59,192 nt of DNA from Streptomyces roseochromogenus subsp. oscitans DS 12.976 (GCF_000497445.1 NZ_CM002285.1:3103187-3162378), one strand, 5' to 3'; shown: positions 15,098 to 24,425, counted from the stretch's first letter. Program-made: numbers and translations. Notes: generated from the letters alone by a model not told the origin.

Positions 15098-16063
15098 TCA
15101 GGAATTGGTGAGCACGATCTTCCCGAACTGCTCCCCGGACGCGAGCCGTTCGAAGCCCTCACGGGCCCGGTCCAGCGGCAGCTCCTCGTCGATGACGGGC
15201 CGTACCCCGGTCGCGGCACAGAAGGAGAGCAGGTCCTCCAGCTCCTCCTTGGTGCCCATGGTGGAGCCGACCACCTTGAGCTCCAGGAAGAAGATCCGGG
15301 TCAGCTCGGCGTGTGAGGGCCGGTCCCCGCTCGTCGCCCCGGAGATCACGATGGTGCCGCCCGGCCGCAGCGACTTCACCGAGTGGGACCAGGTGGCCGC
15401 ACCCACGGTCTCGATGACGGCGTCCACCCGCTGCGGCAGCCGCGCCCCGGACTCCACGGCCTCCACGGCCCCCAGCTCCAGGGCCCGCTTCCGCTTCGCC
15501 TCGTCCCGGCTGGTGGCGAAGACGCGGAGCCCCGCCGCCTTGCCGAGCACGATCGCGGCCGTGGCGACCCCGCCGCCCGCGCCCTGCACGAGGACCGAGT
15601 CCCCGGGCCGTACCCCGGCGTTGGTGAACAGCATCCGGTACGCCGTCAGCCACGCCGTCGGCAGACAGGCGGCCTCGGCGAAGGACAGCTCCTTGGGCTT
15701 GGGCAGCACGTTCCAGGTCGGTACGGCGACCTGCTCGGCGAAGGTGCCCTGGTAGCGCTCGGTGAGGATGGAGCGCGGCTCGTCCGGGCCGACACCGTGG
15801 CCGGTCTGGCCGATGACGGAGTGCAGGACGACCTCGTTGCCGTCCGCGTCGACCCCGGCGGCGTCGCAGCCGAGGATCATCGGCAGCCGGTCCTCCGGGA
15901 GGCCGACACCACGCAGGGACCAGAGGTCGTGATGGTTGAGGGAAGCGGCCCGTACGGTGATGGTGCTCCAGCCGGGACGGGCCTCGGGAGCCGGTCGCTC
16001 CCCCAACTCAAGGCCGGTGAGCGGCTGGTCGCGGTCGATTCGGGCGGCGTAGACAGCGAACAT
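15098..16063 (-). CDS. Zinc-binding dehydrogenase / quinone oxidoreductase (MDR family)
   Basis: 321 residues, start at MFAVYAARID; the in-frame extension upstream is unlike protein. Features in order: an N-terminal GroES-like domain with NHHDLWSLRG and ILGCDAAG, then a Rossmann NAD(P) domain with VQGAGGGVATAAIVLGKAAG (~150-170), FATSRDEAKRKRALELGA and IETVGAATW. The catalytic-zinc Cys/His set is not evident, which favours the zinc-independent NADPH:quinone reductase branch. Cytoplasmic. Same strand as the malic enzyme gene, ~195 bp downstream of it; coupled transcription is possible but unproven. Confidence 0.85.
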   Translation of the reverse strand: MFAVYAARIDRDQPLTGLELGERPAPEARPGWSTITVRAASLNHHDLWSLRGVGLPEDRLPMILGCDAAGVDADGNEVVLHSVIGQTGHGVGPDEPRSILTERYQGTFAEQVAVPTWNVLPKPKELSFAEAACLPTAWLTAYRMLFTNAGVRPGDSVLVQGAGGGVATAAIVLGKAAGLRVFATSRDEAKRKRALELGAVEAVESGARLPQRVDAVIETVGAATWSHSVKSLRPGGTIVISGATSGDRPSHAELTRIFFLELKVVGSTMGTKEELEDLLSFCAATGVRPVIDEELPLDRAREGFERLASGEQFGKIVLTNS

Positions 16064-16258
16064 GGGCCCGACGATAGGTGCGAAGGCCGGCCGACGGAAC
16101 TGCGGGGCCCTGTGACACATGCCCTCTTGCACAGGTCCACCCATGCAGCACAGCCCACCGCCAACGACGGCAAAGGGAACCCCTTCACCGCGCGATTCGC
16201 GTGGGCGAGCGGGAAGGAAATGGCCCCGCCCAAACGGACGGGGCCATTGCACGCGACG

Positions 16259-17482
16259 TCAGCGACGAGCAACGCCCTCGGCACGAGCAGCAGCCGCAAC
16301 CGCCGCCGTAACAGCCGGAGCGACCCGCTCATCGAACGGCGAGGGAATCACATAGTCGGCGGCAAGATCGTCGCCCACGACAGCGGCCAGCGCCTCCGCG
16401 GCAGCGATCTTCATCCCCTCGGTGATCCGAGAGGCCCGCACCTGCAGCGCGCCCGCGAAGATGCCCGGGAACGCCAGCACGTTGTTGATCTGGTTCGGGA
16501 AGTCGGACCGCCCGGTGGCGACGACCGCCGCGTACTTGTGCGCGACGTCCGGGTGCACCTCGGGGTTCGGGTTGGCCATCGCGAACACGAAGGCGCCCTC
16601 CGCCATGGAGGCCACGGCCTCCTCCGGGACCGTACCGCCGGAGACGCCGATGAAGACGTCGGCGCCCGCGAGCGCGTCCTCCAGCGAACCGCTGAGGCCG
16701 GCCTTGTTGGTGAAGCCCGCGAGCTCCCGCTTGACCGGGGTGAGGTCCTCCCGGTCGGCCGAGACGACGCCCTTGCGGTCCGTCACCGCCACGTCCCCGA
16801 TGCCGGCCTCGATCAGCATCTTGGCGATGGCGACACCGGCCGCGCCGGCGCCGGAGATGACGGCCCGCAACTGCCCGATCTCGCGTCCGCTGAGCCGCGC
16901 CGCGTTCCGCAGGGCCGCGAGCGTCACCACGGCCGTACCGTGCTGGTCGTCGTGGAAGACCGGGATGTCGAGGCGCTCCTGCAGCCGGCGCTCGATCTCG
17001 AAGCACCGGGGCGCCGAGATGTCCTCCAGGTTCACTCCGCCGAAGGACGGGGCGAGCCGGACGACGGTCTCGACGATGTCGTCCACATCGGTGCAGTCGA
17101 GCGCGATCGGAACCGCGTCGACGCCGCCGAACTGCTTGAACAGGATCGCCTTGCCCTCCATCACCGGGAGGGAGGCCTGGGGACCGATGTCCCCGAGTCC
17201 GAGCACGGCCGTACCGTCGGTCACGACGGCGACCACGGAGGACTTCCATGTGTAGTCGTTGACCAGCTCCGGCTGCTCGGCGATCGCGGTGCACACGCGC
17301 GCGACTCCGGGCGTGTACGCGAGGGAAAGGTCGTCCTTGTCGCGGACCGGCACGGTGGCCTGCACAGCCATCTTGCCGCCGCGGTGCAGCGCGAACACCG
17401 GATCGAAGGAATCGAGGGGCTCGGCCCCGCCGTCCTGGTCCGGTTTGCCGTCGCTGCGAGGATTGACGATCTCCGCTGCCAC
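16259..17482 (-). CDS. NAD-dependent malic enzyme
   Basis: 407 residues from a GTG (start VAAEIVNPRS); the whole frame matches the streptomycete NAD-malic enzyme I recall as SCO5261. It decarboxylates L-malate oxidatively to pyruvate and CO2. Motifs: LAYTPGVARVC, EGKAILFKQFGGVDAVP, VFHDDQHGTAVVTLAAL (metal and malate site), GAGAAGVAIAKMLIEAG (NAD-binding), FAMANPNPEV. Single-domain short form without the PTA-like extension. The GTG has GGGG 11-14 nt upstream. Preceded by a ~590-bp spacer with a 21-bp tandem repeat. Confidence 0.93.
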   Translation of the reverse strand: MAAEIVNPRSDGKPDQDGGAEPLDSFDPVFALHRGGKMAVQATVPVRDKDDLSLAYTPGVARVCTAIAEQPELVNDYTWKSSVVAVVTDGTAVLGLGDIGPQASLPVMEGKAILFKQFGGVDAVPIALDCTDVDDIVETVVRLAPSFGGVNLEDISAPRCFEIERRLQERLDIPVFHDDQHGTAVVTLAALRNAARLSGREIGQLRAVISGAGAAGVAIAKMLIEAGIGDVAVTDRKGVVSADREDLTPVKRELAGFTNKAGLSGSLEDALAGADVFIGVSGGTVPEEAVASMAEGAFVFAMANPNPEVHPDVAHKYAAVVATGRSDFPNQINNVLAFPGIFAGALQVRASRITEGMKIAAAEALAAVVGDDLAADYVIPSPFDERVAPAVTAAVAAAARAEGVARR

Positions 17483-18070
17483 TTTGTTGTACCCCTTAGC
17501 TATGCATGGTTTGAGGGTCGACCACTCCTGGTGAGGGGTGGGCGGGCACCGCGCAAGGCCCGAATGCCGATACGTACGAGCACGTACGAGCACCTGCGCG
17601 ACGGGCGCGCCGCACACGCGCCCTGAGCCCCGGATGAGGGGTGTAAAGAACCTTCTTACCGGACGGACGGTGCCCACGACGAGTCCATTAGGTGCAAGGT
17701 CACATCTGATAGGTGCAAGGTCACATCTGAGAACCAGAAAGCCACAGAGAGGTGACACGCGGCTGACAACCGCGCCGGGGCGCCCGAAGACGCTGGTGCA
17801 CGGGCACACGCACTGCCCACATCGTGAGACGTGCCGTGGATTTTCCGGCCGGAAGGCTTGATTCCCGCAGATGGTTCGGCGGCGAAGGACCAAGGATGTG
17901 CCGACCTGATGCGGTTCGGGGGTCACCCGTTATGCGATTTTGACATGCCGACGCCCCTGAATGGCGTAGTCCGAATGGCAAGATGCCGTAAACCCACGAG
18001 GTCGCGACACCCGAAGGTGTGTGTTCTCGTCGACCCCATCGGCACCTTCCCATTCGCCGGAGGAACCACG
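17483..18070. other. 588-bp divergent intergenic region, regulatory
   Basis: Separates the malic enzyme (minus) from the amino acid ABC operon (plus). It is less GC-rich than its surroundings and holds the 21-bp tandem repeat at 17689-17730. No convincing gene: frames reaching upstream of the solute-binding protein lack protein-like sequence. Promoters for both sides should lie here. Confidence 0.6.
17689..17730. repeat. Perfect 21-bp tandem repeat, candidate regulator-binding site
   Basis: TAGGTGCAAGGTCACATCTG plus A (21 bp) occurs twice head to tail with no mismatch (17689-17709, 17710-17730). The 21-bp period equals two helical turns. It lies ~207 bp upstream of the malic enzyme start and ~340 bp upstream of the ABC operon. 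Confidence 0.7.
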
Positions 18071-19027
18071 ATGACCGCAAGCTCCGCCCGTCGTACGACC
18101 GCCGCACGCTCTCCTCTGGCAGCGGCCAGTGCGATCGCGGTCGCCGGCGCCCTGCTGCTCACCGGCTGCGGTGACCAGACCAAGGACAAGAGCAAGGACT
18201 CCGGCTCCTCCGTCAGCAGCGCCCCGCTGGCCGCCAAGCTCCCCAAGGACATCAGGGACAAGGGCAAGATCGAGGTCGGTTCGGACATCGCGTACGCCCC
18301 GGTGGAGTTCAAGGACTCCTCCGGCAACGCGGTCGGTCTGGACCCGGACCTCGCCGCGGCCCTGGGCAAGCAGCTCGGCGTGACGCTGGAGTTCCAGAAC
18401 GGCACCTTCGACGCCCTGCTCACCGGTCTGCGCTCCGGCCGCTACGACATCGCGATGTCCGCGATGACGGACAACAAGAACCGCCAGCAGGGCGTCGACC
18501 CGGACACGGGCAAGAAGGTCGGCGAAGGCGTCGACTTCGTCGACTACCTGACCGCCGGTGTCTCGATCTACACCCGCAAGGGCGACACCCAGGGCATCAA
18601 CGGCTGGTCGGACCTGTGCGGCAAGAAGATAGCCGTCGAGCGCGGCACCGTCTCGAACGACCTGGCCAAGGCGGAGGCCAAGAAGTGTCCGAGCGGCAAG
18701 AAGCTCACCATCGAACCGTTCGACGACGACCAGCAGTCTCAGACCCGGCTGCGCTCGGGCGGTGTGGACGCGGCCTCCTCCGACTTCCCGGTCGCGGCGT
18801 ACGCGGTCAAGACCTCCGGCGGCGGCAAGGACTTCCAGACCGTCGGCCAGCAGGTCGAGGCGGCCCCGTACGGCATTGCCGTGGCCAAGAAGGACACCCA
18901 GCTGCGTGACGCGCTGCAGGCGGCGATGAACGCGATCATCAAGAGCGGCGAGTACCAGAAGATCCTCGAGAAGTGGGGCGCCCAGGACGGCGCCGTCAAG
19001 CAGTCCGTGATCAACGGCGGCAAGTGA
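18071..19027 (+). CDS. Polar amino acid ABC transporter, solute-binding lipoprotein
   Basis: 318 residues, ATG preceded by GGAGGAACCACG. A lipoprotein signal peptide ends in the lipobox LLTGC (~Cys 36), then a Lys/Ser linker and an SBP_bac_3 domain: KGKIEVGSDIAYAPVEF, FDALLTGLRSGRYDIAMSAMTD, GKKIAVERGT. It binds a polar amino acid outside the membrane and delivers it to the permease encoded next. Ligand not assignable by eye (glutamine or glutamate type is most likely). First gene of a three-gene operon. Confidence 0.9.
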   Translation: MTASSARRTTAARSPLAAASAIAVAGALLLTGCGDQTKDKSKDSGSSVSSAPLAAKLPKDIRDKGKIEVGSDIAYAPVEFKDSSGNAVGLDPDLAAALGKQLGVTLEFQNGTFDALLTGLRSGRYDIAMSAMTDNKNRQQGVDPDTGKKVGEGVDFVDYLTAGVSIYTRKGDTQGINGWSDLCGKKIAVERGTVSNDLAKAEAKKCPSGKKLTIEPFDDDQQSQTRLRSGGVDAASSDFPVAAYAVKTSGGGKDFQTVGQQVEAAPYGIAVAKKDTQLRDALQAAMNAIIKSGEYQKILEKWGAQDGAVKQSVINGGK

Positions 19028-19074
19028 CCCGCGGAAGCAGACGAAGCAGAAGCGGCCACCGAGAGGCACCACCC

Positions 19075-20076
19075 GTGACTGACACAGAGAAGACGGCCGG
19101 GGAGAACCCAGGGGAGAACTCGGGGAAGAACCCGGGGCAGAACCCGGGGCAGAACCCCGGGGAGGGCCCCACTCCCCCGGCCGGCCCGGAGGCCATCAAG
19201 GCCATCCCGGTCCGGCACTACGGACGCTACGTCTCCGCCCTCATCGCCATCGCGATCCTCGTCGCGATCATCTACGCCTTCAGCCAGGGCGACATCAACT
19301 GGCATGCCGTACCTGACTACTTCTTCGACCACCGGATCATGACCGGTGTCTACAAGACCCTCCTGCTGACGGTCCTGTCGATGCTGATCGGCATCGCCGG
19401 CGGCATCGTCCTCGCCGTCATGCGGCTCTCGAAGAACCCCGTGACCTCGTCGATCGCCTGGTTCTACATCTGGTTCTTCCGCGGCACCCCGGTCCTGGTC
19501 CAGCTGTTCCTGTGGTTCAACCTGGGCCTGGTCTTCCACTACATCAACCTGATGCCGATCTACAAGGACTACTGGTCGAACTTCATGACGCCGCTGCTGA
19601 CGGCGTTGCTCGGCCTGGGTCTGAACGAGGCGGCGTACATGGCCGAGATCTGCCGGGCGGGCCTCCTCGCGGTGGACGAGGGCCAGACCGAGGCGGCCCA
19701 CGCGCTCGGCATGAGCCACGGCAAGACCCTGCGCCGGGTGATCATCCCGCAGGCGATGCGCGTGATCGTGCCGCCGACGGGCAACGAGGTCATCAACATG
19801 CTGAAGACGACCTCCCTCGTGGCGGCCGTCCAGTATCCCGAGCTGTTCCGCTTCGCCCAGGACATCGGCCAGAACTCCGGCGCCCCGGTGGAGATGTACT
19901 TCCTCGCCGCGGCCTGGTACCTGATCATGACCTCGGTGCTGAGCGTCGGCCAGTACTACATCGAGCGCTACTACGCCCGCGGTTCCAGCCGCCAACTGCC
20001 GCCGACCCCATGGCAGAAGGTGAAGGCGAACATGTTCTCGCTGGGCCGCCCGAAGGGAGCGGTGGCCGCACCATGA
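19075..20076 (+). CDS. Polar amino acid ABC transporter permease (HisM/GlnP type)
   Basis: 333 residues from GTG 19075. The first ~45 residues are a soluble low-complexity stretch with repeated NPGQ/NPGE units, unusual for the family and a possible site of repeat-length variation. A BPD_transp_1 domain with about five to six membrane segments follows. The EAA loop reads [20 protein letters not shown], the contact site for the ATPase. Stop overlaps the ATPase start (ATGA). Confidence 0.9.
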   Translation: MTDTEKTAGENPGENSGKNPGQNPGQNPGEGPTPPAGPEAIKAIPVRHYGRYVSALIAIAILVAIIYAFSQGDINWHAVPDYFFDHRIMTGVYKTLLLTVLSMLIGIAGGIVLAVMRLSKNPVTSSIAWFYIWFFRGTPVLVQLFLWFNLGLVFHYINLMPIYKDYWSNFMTPLLTALLGLGLNEAAYMAEICRAGLLAVDEGQTEAAHALGMSHGKTLRRVIIPQAMRVIVPPTGNEVINMLKTTSLVAAVQYPELFRFAQDIGQNSGAPVEMYFLAAAWYLIMTSVLSVGQYYIERYYARGSSRQLPPTPWQKVKANMFSLGRPKGAVAAP

Positions 20077-20879
20077 CCGACAAGCTGAGCAAGACGCAGG
20101 ACACCCCGCCCGAGGGCTCGGTGCCGATGGTCAGGGCGCAGGGAGTCCACAAGTCCTTCGGCCATGTCGAAGTACTCAAGGGCATCGACCTGGAGGTCAA
20201 GCCGGGCGAGGTGTTCTGCCTGATCGGCCCCTCCGGCTCCGGCAAGTCGACCTTCCTGCGGTGCATCAACCATCTGGAGAAGATCAACGCCGGCCGGCTG
20301 TACGTCGACGGCGAACTGGTCGGCTACCGGCAGAAGGGCGACAAGCTGTACGAGCTGAAGGACAGCGAGGTCGCGCGCAAGCGCCGGGACATCGGCATGG
20401 TCTTCCAGCGCTTCAACCTGTTCCCGCACATGACGGCGCTGGAGAACGTCATGGAGGCGCCGGTTCAGGTCAAGGGCGTGAGCAAGGCGCAGGCCCGGGA
20501 GCGGGCGACGCAGCTGCTGGAGCGCGTGGGCCTGGCCGACCGAGCCGGGTACTACCCCTCGCAGCTCTCCGGCGGCCAGCAGCAGCGGGTGGCGATCGCC
20601 CGGGCGCTGGCGATGGACCCGAAGCTGATGCTGTTCGACGAGCCGACCTCGGCCCTGGACCCGGAGCTGGTCGGCGACGTCCTGGACGTCATGCGCGACC
20701 TCGCCGAGTCCGGCATGACGATGGTCGTCGTCACCCATGAGATGGGCTTCGCCCGCGAGGTGGGCGACAGCCTGGTGTTCATGGACGAGGGCGTGGTGGT
20801 CGAATCGGGCCATCCGCGCGACGTCCTGACGAACCCCCAGCACGAGCGGACGCAGTCGTTCCTGTCGAAGGTTCTCTGA
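20073..20879 (+). CDS. Polar amino acid ABC transporter ATPase
   Basis: 268 residues. Walker [11 protein letters not shown]-loop [11 protein letters not shown], signature LSGGQQQR, Walker [13 protein letters not shown] and H-loop THEMGF are all present in the order of GlnQ/HisP-type ATPases. It powers import with the permease and lipoprotein encoded upstream. ATG overlaps the permease stop. A strong hairpin follows the stop by 15 bp, closing the operon. Confidence 0.95.
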   Translation: MTDKLSKTQDTPPEGSVPMVRAQGVHKSFGHVEVLKGIDLEVKPGEVFCLIGPSGSGKSTFLRCINHLEKINAGRLYVDGELVGYRQKGDKLYELKDSEVARKRRDIGMVFQRFNLFPHMTALENVMEAPVQVKGVSKAQARERATQLLERVGLADRAGYYPSQLSGGQQQRVAIARALAMDPKLMLFDEPTSALDPELVGDVLDVMRDLAESGMTMVVVTHEMGFAREVGDSLVFMDEGVVVESGHPRDVLTNPQHERTQSFLSKVL

Positions 20880-20893
20880 CCGCGCATCCCTGG

Positions 20894-20925
20894 AGGGGCG
20901 GTACGGGCTTCCAGTACCGCCCCTT
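20894..20925. terminator. Terminator hairpin, probably bidirectional
   Basis: GGGGCGGTAC (20895-20904) pairs perfectly with GTACCGCCCC (20914-20923), 9-nt loop, flanked by A...T. Lies between the convergent ABC operon and methyltransferase gene. Confidence 0.8.
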
Positions 20926-20965
20926 CCTGCTGCTTCCCCTGCTGCTTCTCCTGCTGCTTCTCCGG

Positions 20966-21724
20966 CTACTTCACCGCGAGCAGCAGCGTGTCCGACGGCG
21001 AGCACCACACCGGCCGGGCCTCCCCGAACCCCTTCTCGCGCAGCACACGCGCGTGCCAACCCGGCGAGGGCATGTCCCCGTCGGCGTGCTCGCCGTAGAT
21101 CTCGTACCGCCGGGCGGTGGGTCCGGCGAGGACGGGGTCCTTGGCGGCGACCTGCCACCAGTCCGCCCAGTCCAGGGCACCGTCCCGCTTGGCTTGATCC
21201 ATACGCGCGTGCCGCTGTGCGCGCTCGGCCGCGTTGATCCGGGGCGTGCTGTCGTCGATCATGTGGTCCGCGTTCATGAAGACACCGCCGTCGCGGACCA
21301 GCTCCGCGACCTGACCGTAGAGGGCCGCGAGGGGTTCGCTGTGCAGCCAGTGCAGGGCCGTGGCGGTCAGGACGCAGTCGTAGGAGTCGTACGGCAGCTT
21401 CGCCGGCCAGTCGGGTTCCTTGAGGTCGGCGGTGACGAGAGTGACCCGCTCGTCGCACTCGAAGGTGCCGCGCGCGATGGCCAGCAGGGCCGGGTCGAGG
21501 TCGACGCCGGTGCTGGTGGCCCGCGGGAAGCGCTTGAGCAGCCGGTCGGTGATGCTGCCGGTGCCGCAGGCGAGGTCGAGGACGCGCGGCGCCGTACCGG
21601 CCAGCGCCTCGACCATGTCGAGCATGATCCGGAACCGCTCCTCCCGGTCCGGCATGTACCACTCCTGCTGCCGGTCCCAGCTCCCCTGCCAGGCCGCCCA
21701 GTCGGTTCCGGTACTCATGGTCAT
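20966..21724 (-). CDS. Class I SAM-dependent methyltransferase
   Basis: About 252 residues (ATG at 21724, or a second ATG two codons later at 21718; both follow GGGGAGACGGGG). Motif I is VLDLACGTGSITDRLL, then GVDLDPALLAIARG, VTLVTADLKEP and YDCVLTATALHWL. This is the layout of trans-aconitate/UbiE-like methyltransferases that act on small acids. A later acidic/aromatic region (ADWWQVAAKD) is variable. Convergent with the ABC operon across a shared terminator. Substrate unknown. Confidence 0.83.
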   Translation of the reverse strand: MTMSTGTDWAAWQGSWDRQQEWYMPDREERFRIMLDMVEALAGTAPRVLDLACGTGSITDRLLKRFPRATSTGVDLDPALLAIARGTFECDERVTLVTADLKEPDWPAKLPYDSYDCVLTATALHWLHSEPLAALYGQVAELVRDGGVFMNADHMIDDSTPRINAAERAQRHARMDQAKRDGALDWADWWQVAAKDPVLAGPTARRYEIYGEHADGDMPSPGWHARVLREKGFGEARPVWCSPSDTLLLAVK

Positions 21725-21824
21725 GGATCCCCGTCTCCCCTCGTGATGCGTAATACCCTGGAAGCACGACCGGCTGTTACCCGCCCGCAGACACGACCAT
21801 AAAGCGCCCTCGTAAGGACTACAA

Positions 21825-22454
21825 GTGGAACTGGCCTATTACTCGGATTACGCCGTACGACTCGTCAACAGCGAGGAACCGGCCCGGGGCAAGGACTCGC
21901 TGACCTCGGTCGAGGCCGTCCGCGACCTCTTTGGCGCCAACTCCTCCGCGGCCCGGCGCACCACCGACGCCGACGTCACCCGCTTCCGCTCGGTACGGGC
22001 CAGGCTGCGCGCGGTCTTCGAGGCGGCCGACCAGGGCGACGAGACCCTGGCCGTGGACCTGCTGAACTCACTCCTGCTGGAGTTCCCGGTGTCGCCGCAG
22101 ATCTCCGGCCACGACTTCCGCGACGACGACGGCCGCCCGCTGTGGCACATGCACCTGGCCGACCACCCGTCGAACGCGACGGCCGGCTACGCGGCGATCG
22201 CGGCCATGGGCCTGGCCTTCCACCTCACCGAGTACGGCGTCGACCGCCTGGGCCTGTGCGAGGCAGCCCCCTGCCGCAACGCCTACCTCGACACGTCCAC
22301 CAACCGCTCCCGGCGCTACTGCTCCGACCGCTGCGCGACCCGCGCCAACGTGGCCGCCTACCGGGCCCGCAAGCGCCTGGAGGCCGACCGGTCCGGCAGC
22401 AACGGCCTCGCGGCCGAGAACGCCCAGCGCACCAGCGCGAGCGGCGAGCGCTGA
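21825..22454 (+). CDS. CGNR zinc finger / ABATE domain protein
   Basis: 209 residues from a GTG (VELAYYSDYAVRLVNS). The N-terminal ABATE-type domain covers ~1-140; the C-terminal zinc finger reads LGLCEAAPCRNAYLDTST then RRYCSDRCATRANVAAYR: four cysteines in the CGNR arrangement (C-N/R variant). Probably a DNA-binding stress regulator; targets unknown. The last 97 bp overlap the 3' end of sodX on the opposite strand. From memory it neighbours sodX in other Streptomyces too. Confidence 0.85.
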   Translation: MELAYYSDYAVRLVNSEEPARGKDSLTSVEAVRDLFGANSSAARRTTDADVTRFRSVRARLRAVFEAADQGDETLAVDLLNSLLLEFPVSPQISGHDFRDDDGRPLWHMHLADHPSNATAGYAAIAAMGLAFHLTEYGVDRLGLCEAAPCRNAYLDTSTNRSRRYCSDRCATRANVAAYRARKRLEADRSGSNGLAAENAQRTSASGER

Positions 22455-22792
22455 CCGGCGGGGAGCGGCCGGTACCGAAAGCGGGCCTTGCCCAGCACCA
22501 GCTCGTCCGGTACGACCCCGTAGTCCGTGCTGTCCCCGCCCGCGTACGGGTTGTCCCCGAGCACCCACCAGCCGCCGTCGCGCCGCTCCACGGCACGCTT
22601 GACGACCAGCAGGTCCTGCTGGAACGGATGACGCAGGACGACGACGTCCCCCGGCCTGACCGAGGCCCCGTACTGCACCAGCAGCCGGTCCCCGTGCTGG
22701 AGCGCGGGCACCATGGACGGCCCGGTCACCTCCGCCACTCCGAAGGGCGCCACAGCCCTCCCCCGCTCGGTCTCCTGCGACAGTTCCGGCAT
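22358..22792 (-). CDS. sodX: Nickel-type superoxide dismutase maturation protease
   Basis: 144 residues from the ATG preceded by GGGAGGTGCCGGGG (an in-frame GTG at 22822 is the alternative). It is an S26 signal-peptidase-like serine protease: GPSMVPAL carries the catalytic Ser, DVVVLRHP and LLVVKRAVERRDGG the Lys box, WWVLGDNPYAGG the conserved Gly-Asp-Asn box. SodX removes the N-terminal leader of Ni-SOD so that His1 is exposed for the Ni hook. It is divergent from sodN, and it overlaps the CGNR gene tail to tail. Confidence 0.9.
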   Translation of the reverse strand: MPELSQETERGRAVAPFGVAEVTGPSMVPALQHGDRLLVQYGASVRPGDVVVLRHPFQQDLLVVKRAVERRDGGWWVLGDNPYAGGDSTDYGVVPDELVLGKARFRYRPLPAGQRSPLALVRWAFSAARPLLPDRSASRRLRAR

Positions 22793-22937
22793 CCCCGGCA
22801 CCTCCCCGGTCCGTTCCTCCACCAGTCTCAGTCTGACCCTGGACTTTTGTCCTAAGCCCTAGGGGGCGCCCGAGAAATCGCCTTCCCCAGGGAGTAATGT
22901 CGCACCTGAGAAGACGATCACGAGGAAGGAATGCTGC

Positions 22938-23333
22938 ATGCTTTCCCGCCTGTTTGCCCCCAAGGTCAAGGTCAGCGCCCACTGCGACCTGCCCTGCGGC
23001 GTCTACGACCCGGCCCAGGCCCGCATCGAGGCGGAGTCGGTGAAGGCCGTCCAGGAGAAGATGGCCGGCAACGACGACCCCCACTTCCAGGCACGCGCCA
23101 CCGTCATCAAGGAGCAGCGCGCGGAGCTCGCCAAGCACCACGTCTCCGTGCTCTGGAGCGACTACTTCAAGCCCCCGCACTTCGAGAAGTACCCGGAGCT
23201 GCACCAGCTGGTCAACGACGCCCTGAAGGCCCTCTCGGCCGCCAAGGCGTCCACCGACCCGGCGACGGGCCAGAAGGCGCTGGACTACATCGCCCAGATC
23301 GACAAGATCTTCTGGGAGACCAAGAAGGCCTGA
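22938..23333 (+). CDS. sodN: Nickel superoxide dismutase
   Basis: 131 residues. A 14-residue leader (MLSRLFAPKVKVSA) precedes the mature N-terminus HCDLPCGVYDP, the Ni-binding hook: His1, Cys2 and Cys6 ligate nickel. The remainder (KAVQEKMAG, QARATVIKEQRAELAKHH, VLWSDYFKPPHFEKYPEL, DKIFWETKKA) is the four-helix SOD fold. It dismutates superoxide, working as a cytoplasmic hexamer. Preceded by GAGGAAGGA and a ~145-bp divergent region shared with sodX. In S. coelicolor nickel control acts on sodN through a small RNA processed from sodF; sodF is not in this window. Confidence 0.97.
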   Translation: MLSRLFAPKVKVSAHCDLPCGVYDPAQARIEAESVKAVQEKMAGNDDPHFQARATVIKEQRAELAKHHVSVLWSDYFKPPHFEKYPELHQLVNDALKALSAAKASTDPATGQKALDYIAQIDKIFWETKKA

Positions 23334-23351
23334 GGCTTTCTCTCCCTTTGA

Positions 23352-23386
23352 AAGGGGCCCGGTCGGCATCTCCGACCGGGCCCCTT
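23352..23386 (+). terminator. sodN terminator
   Basis: A perfect 15-bp stem: AAGGGGCCCGGTCGG (23352-23366), a 5-nt loop, CCGACCGGGCCCCTT (23372-23386), 18 bp after the sodN stop. Symmetric enough to work from both sides. Confidence 0.9.
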
Positions 23387-23415
23387 GCCTATGCCCTCCA
23401 TGAGCGGGCGCCGGG

Positions 23416-24234
23416 TCAGCGGCGGCAGACGAGGATGCCGCCCAGACACGTGACCTCAAAGGCCCCGTGCTGGGCGATATGACCGAGGAGAATCGTGCGG
23501 GCCCGCTCGATCGTGGCGTCGAAGGGCACGTCGTGCTGGTCCGCCCACGCCCGATAGGAGGCCATGTGCGCGATGACCGGCCCGGGATCCTGCACCCTGA
23601 TGGTGCCGGGCAGCCCGATCGCCTCCACCCGGCCGAACTCCTCCCCCAGGAAGGACGGAGCCTTCTCCAGGCAGAAGCGGGCACTGAGCGAGATACGAGC
23701 CGGGCCGCGCCCGGTGCCGAGCACGTCGCCTGCGGCCCGCTGCCACAGGTCGTCGAGTTCGGCCTTGTCCCGGTCACTGTTGGTGGAGACGATCACCAGC
23801 CCCTCGCGGGCAACCACGCGGGACAGCTCCCTGACCGCCTGAGGGATGTCCGGGACGTGGTAGAGCATGTGCAGGGCCAAGGCGGCATCGACGCTCTCCG
23901 TGGCCAACGGCAGGCGGGTGGCATCCGCCACGGCGACGGGGCCCGGCACGCCGGCGAGGATGCCGGGAGCGATGTCCAAGCCGAGCAGGGCCAGGTCGGG
24001 CCGGTCCTCGCGGAGCCGCTGGATGAACTTGCCGTTGCCGCAGCCGACATCGACCACGCGCCCGCGTACGCCCCTCAGCTGCTCGGCGACGATGCCAGGC
24101 AGGTCATAGCGGGGCGTCTGCCACTGATAGAGCGACTGGCGGGCAGCCAGATCCCGGTCACTGCTGTAGGCACTTCCGGCGAGACGGCCCCGGTCGGTGA
24201 CGGCGGCGTCGTGTGCGGCGGACAGTTCGGTCAC
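23416..24234 (-). CDS. Class I SAM-dependent methyltransferase
   Basis: 272 residues from a GTG at 24234 preceded by GGAG; a longer in-frame extension upstream is low-complexity. Motif I VVDVGCGNGKFIQRL, then LLGLDIAPGIL, VAVADATRLPLA, VDAALALHMLYHVPD and LVIVSTNS mark a methyltransferase of the Methyltransf_11 type. The start overlaps the stop of a small upstream frame (GTGA), suggesting coupling. Substrate unknown. Confidence 0.82.
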   Translation of the reverse strand: MTELSAAHDAAVTDRGRLAGSAYSSDRDLAARQSLYQWQTPRYDLPGIVAEQLRGVRGRVVDVGCGNGKFIQRLREDRPDLALLGLDIAPGILAGVPGPVAVADATRLPLATESVDAALALHMLYHVPDIPQAVRELSRVVAREGLVIVSTNSDRDKAELDDLWQRAAGDVLGTGRGPARISLSARFCLEKAPSFLGEEFGRVEAIGLPGTIRVQDPGPVIAHMASYRAWADQHDVPFDATIERARTILLGHIAQHGAFEVTCLGGILVCRR

Positions 24235-24425
24235 GTCGGCAGCTCCGGTGGGTGGGATGGGGGTACCGCCCACGCCCTTGAGGCAGTGGGGGAGGGTGAG
24301 CCCGCGAGGACGGCCGTGTGCTGGAGTCGTTCGCGTAGGTGTGCGGCCTGCGCGGCTCCACCGTACTGCGGCTCGCCCAGCTCCCGGCCCAGAGCGGTGA
24401 GCCGACGCACGATACTGGCCGACAT
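24231..24425 (-). CDS. Small hypothetical protein coupled to the methyltransferase
   Basis: 64 residues from ATG 24425 (or 76 from 24461). Sequence MSASIVRRLTALGRELGEPQ, then YGGAAQAAHLRERLQHT, then a Pro/Ser tail. The first two thirds are helix-like and protein-like. Its TGA overlaps the methyltransferase GTG. I recognise no family; it could be the remnant of a larger gene. Confidence 0.35.
   Translation of the reverse strand: MSASIVRRLTALGRELGEPQYGGAAQAAHLRERLQHTAVLAGSPSPTASRAWAVPPSHPPELPT

Noticed and set aside
15383..17626. 747-codon plus-strand frame across the dehydrogenase and malic enzyme
   Set aside because: Runs antisense through two well-supported enzymes and translates to G/R/V/D-rich non-protein sequence.
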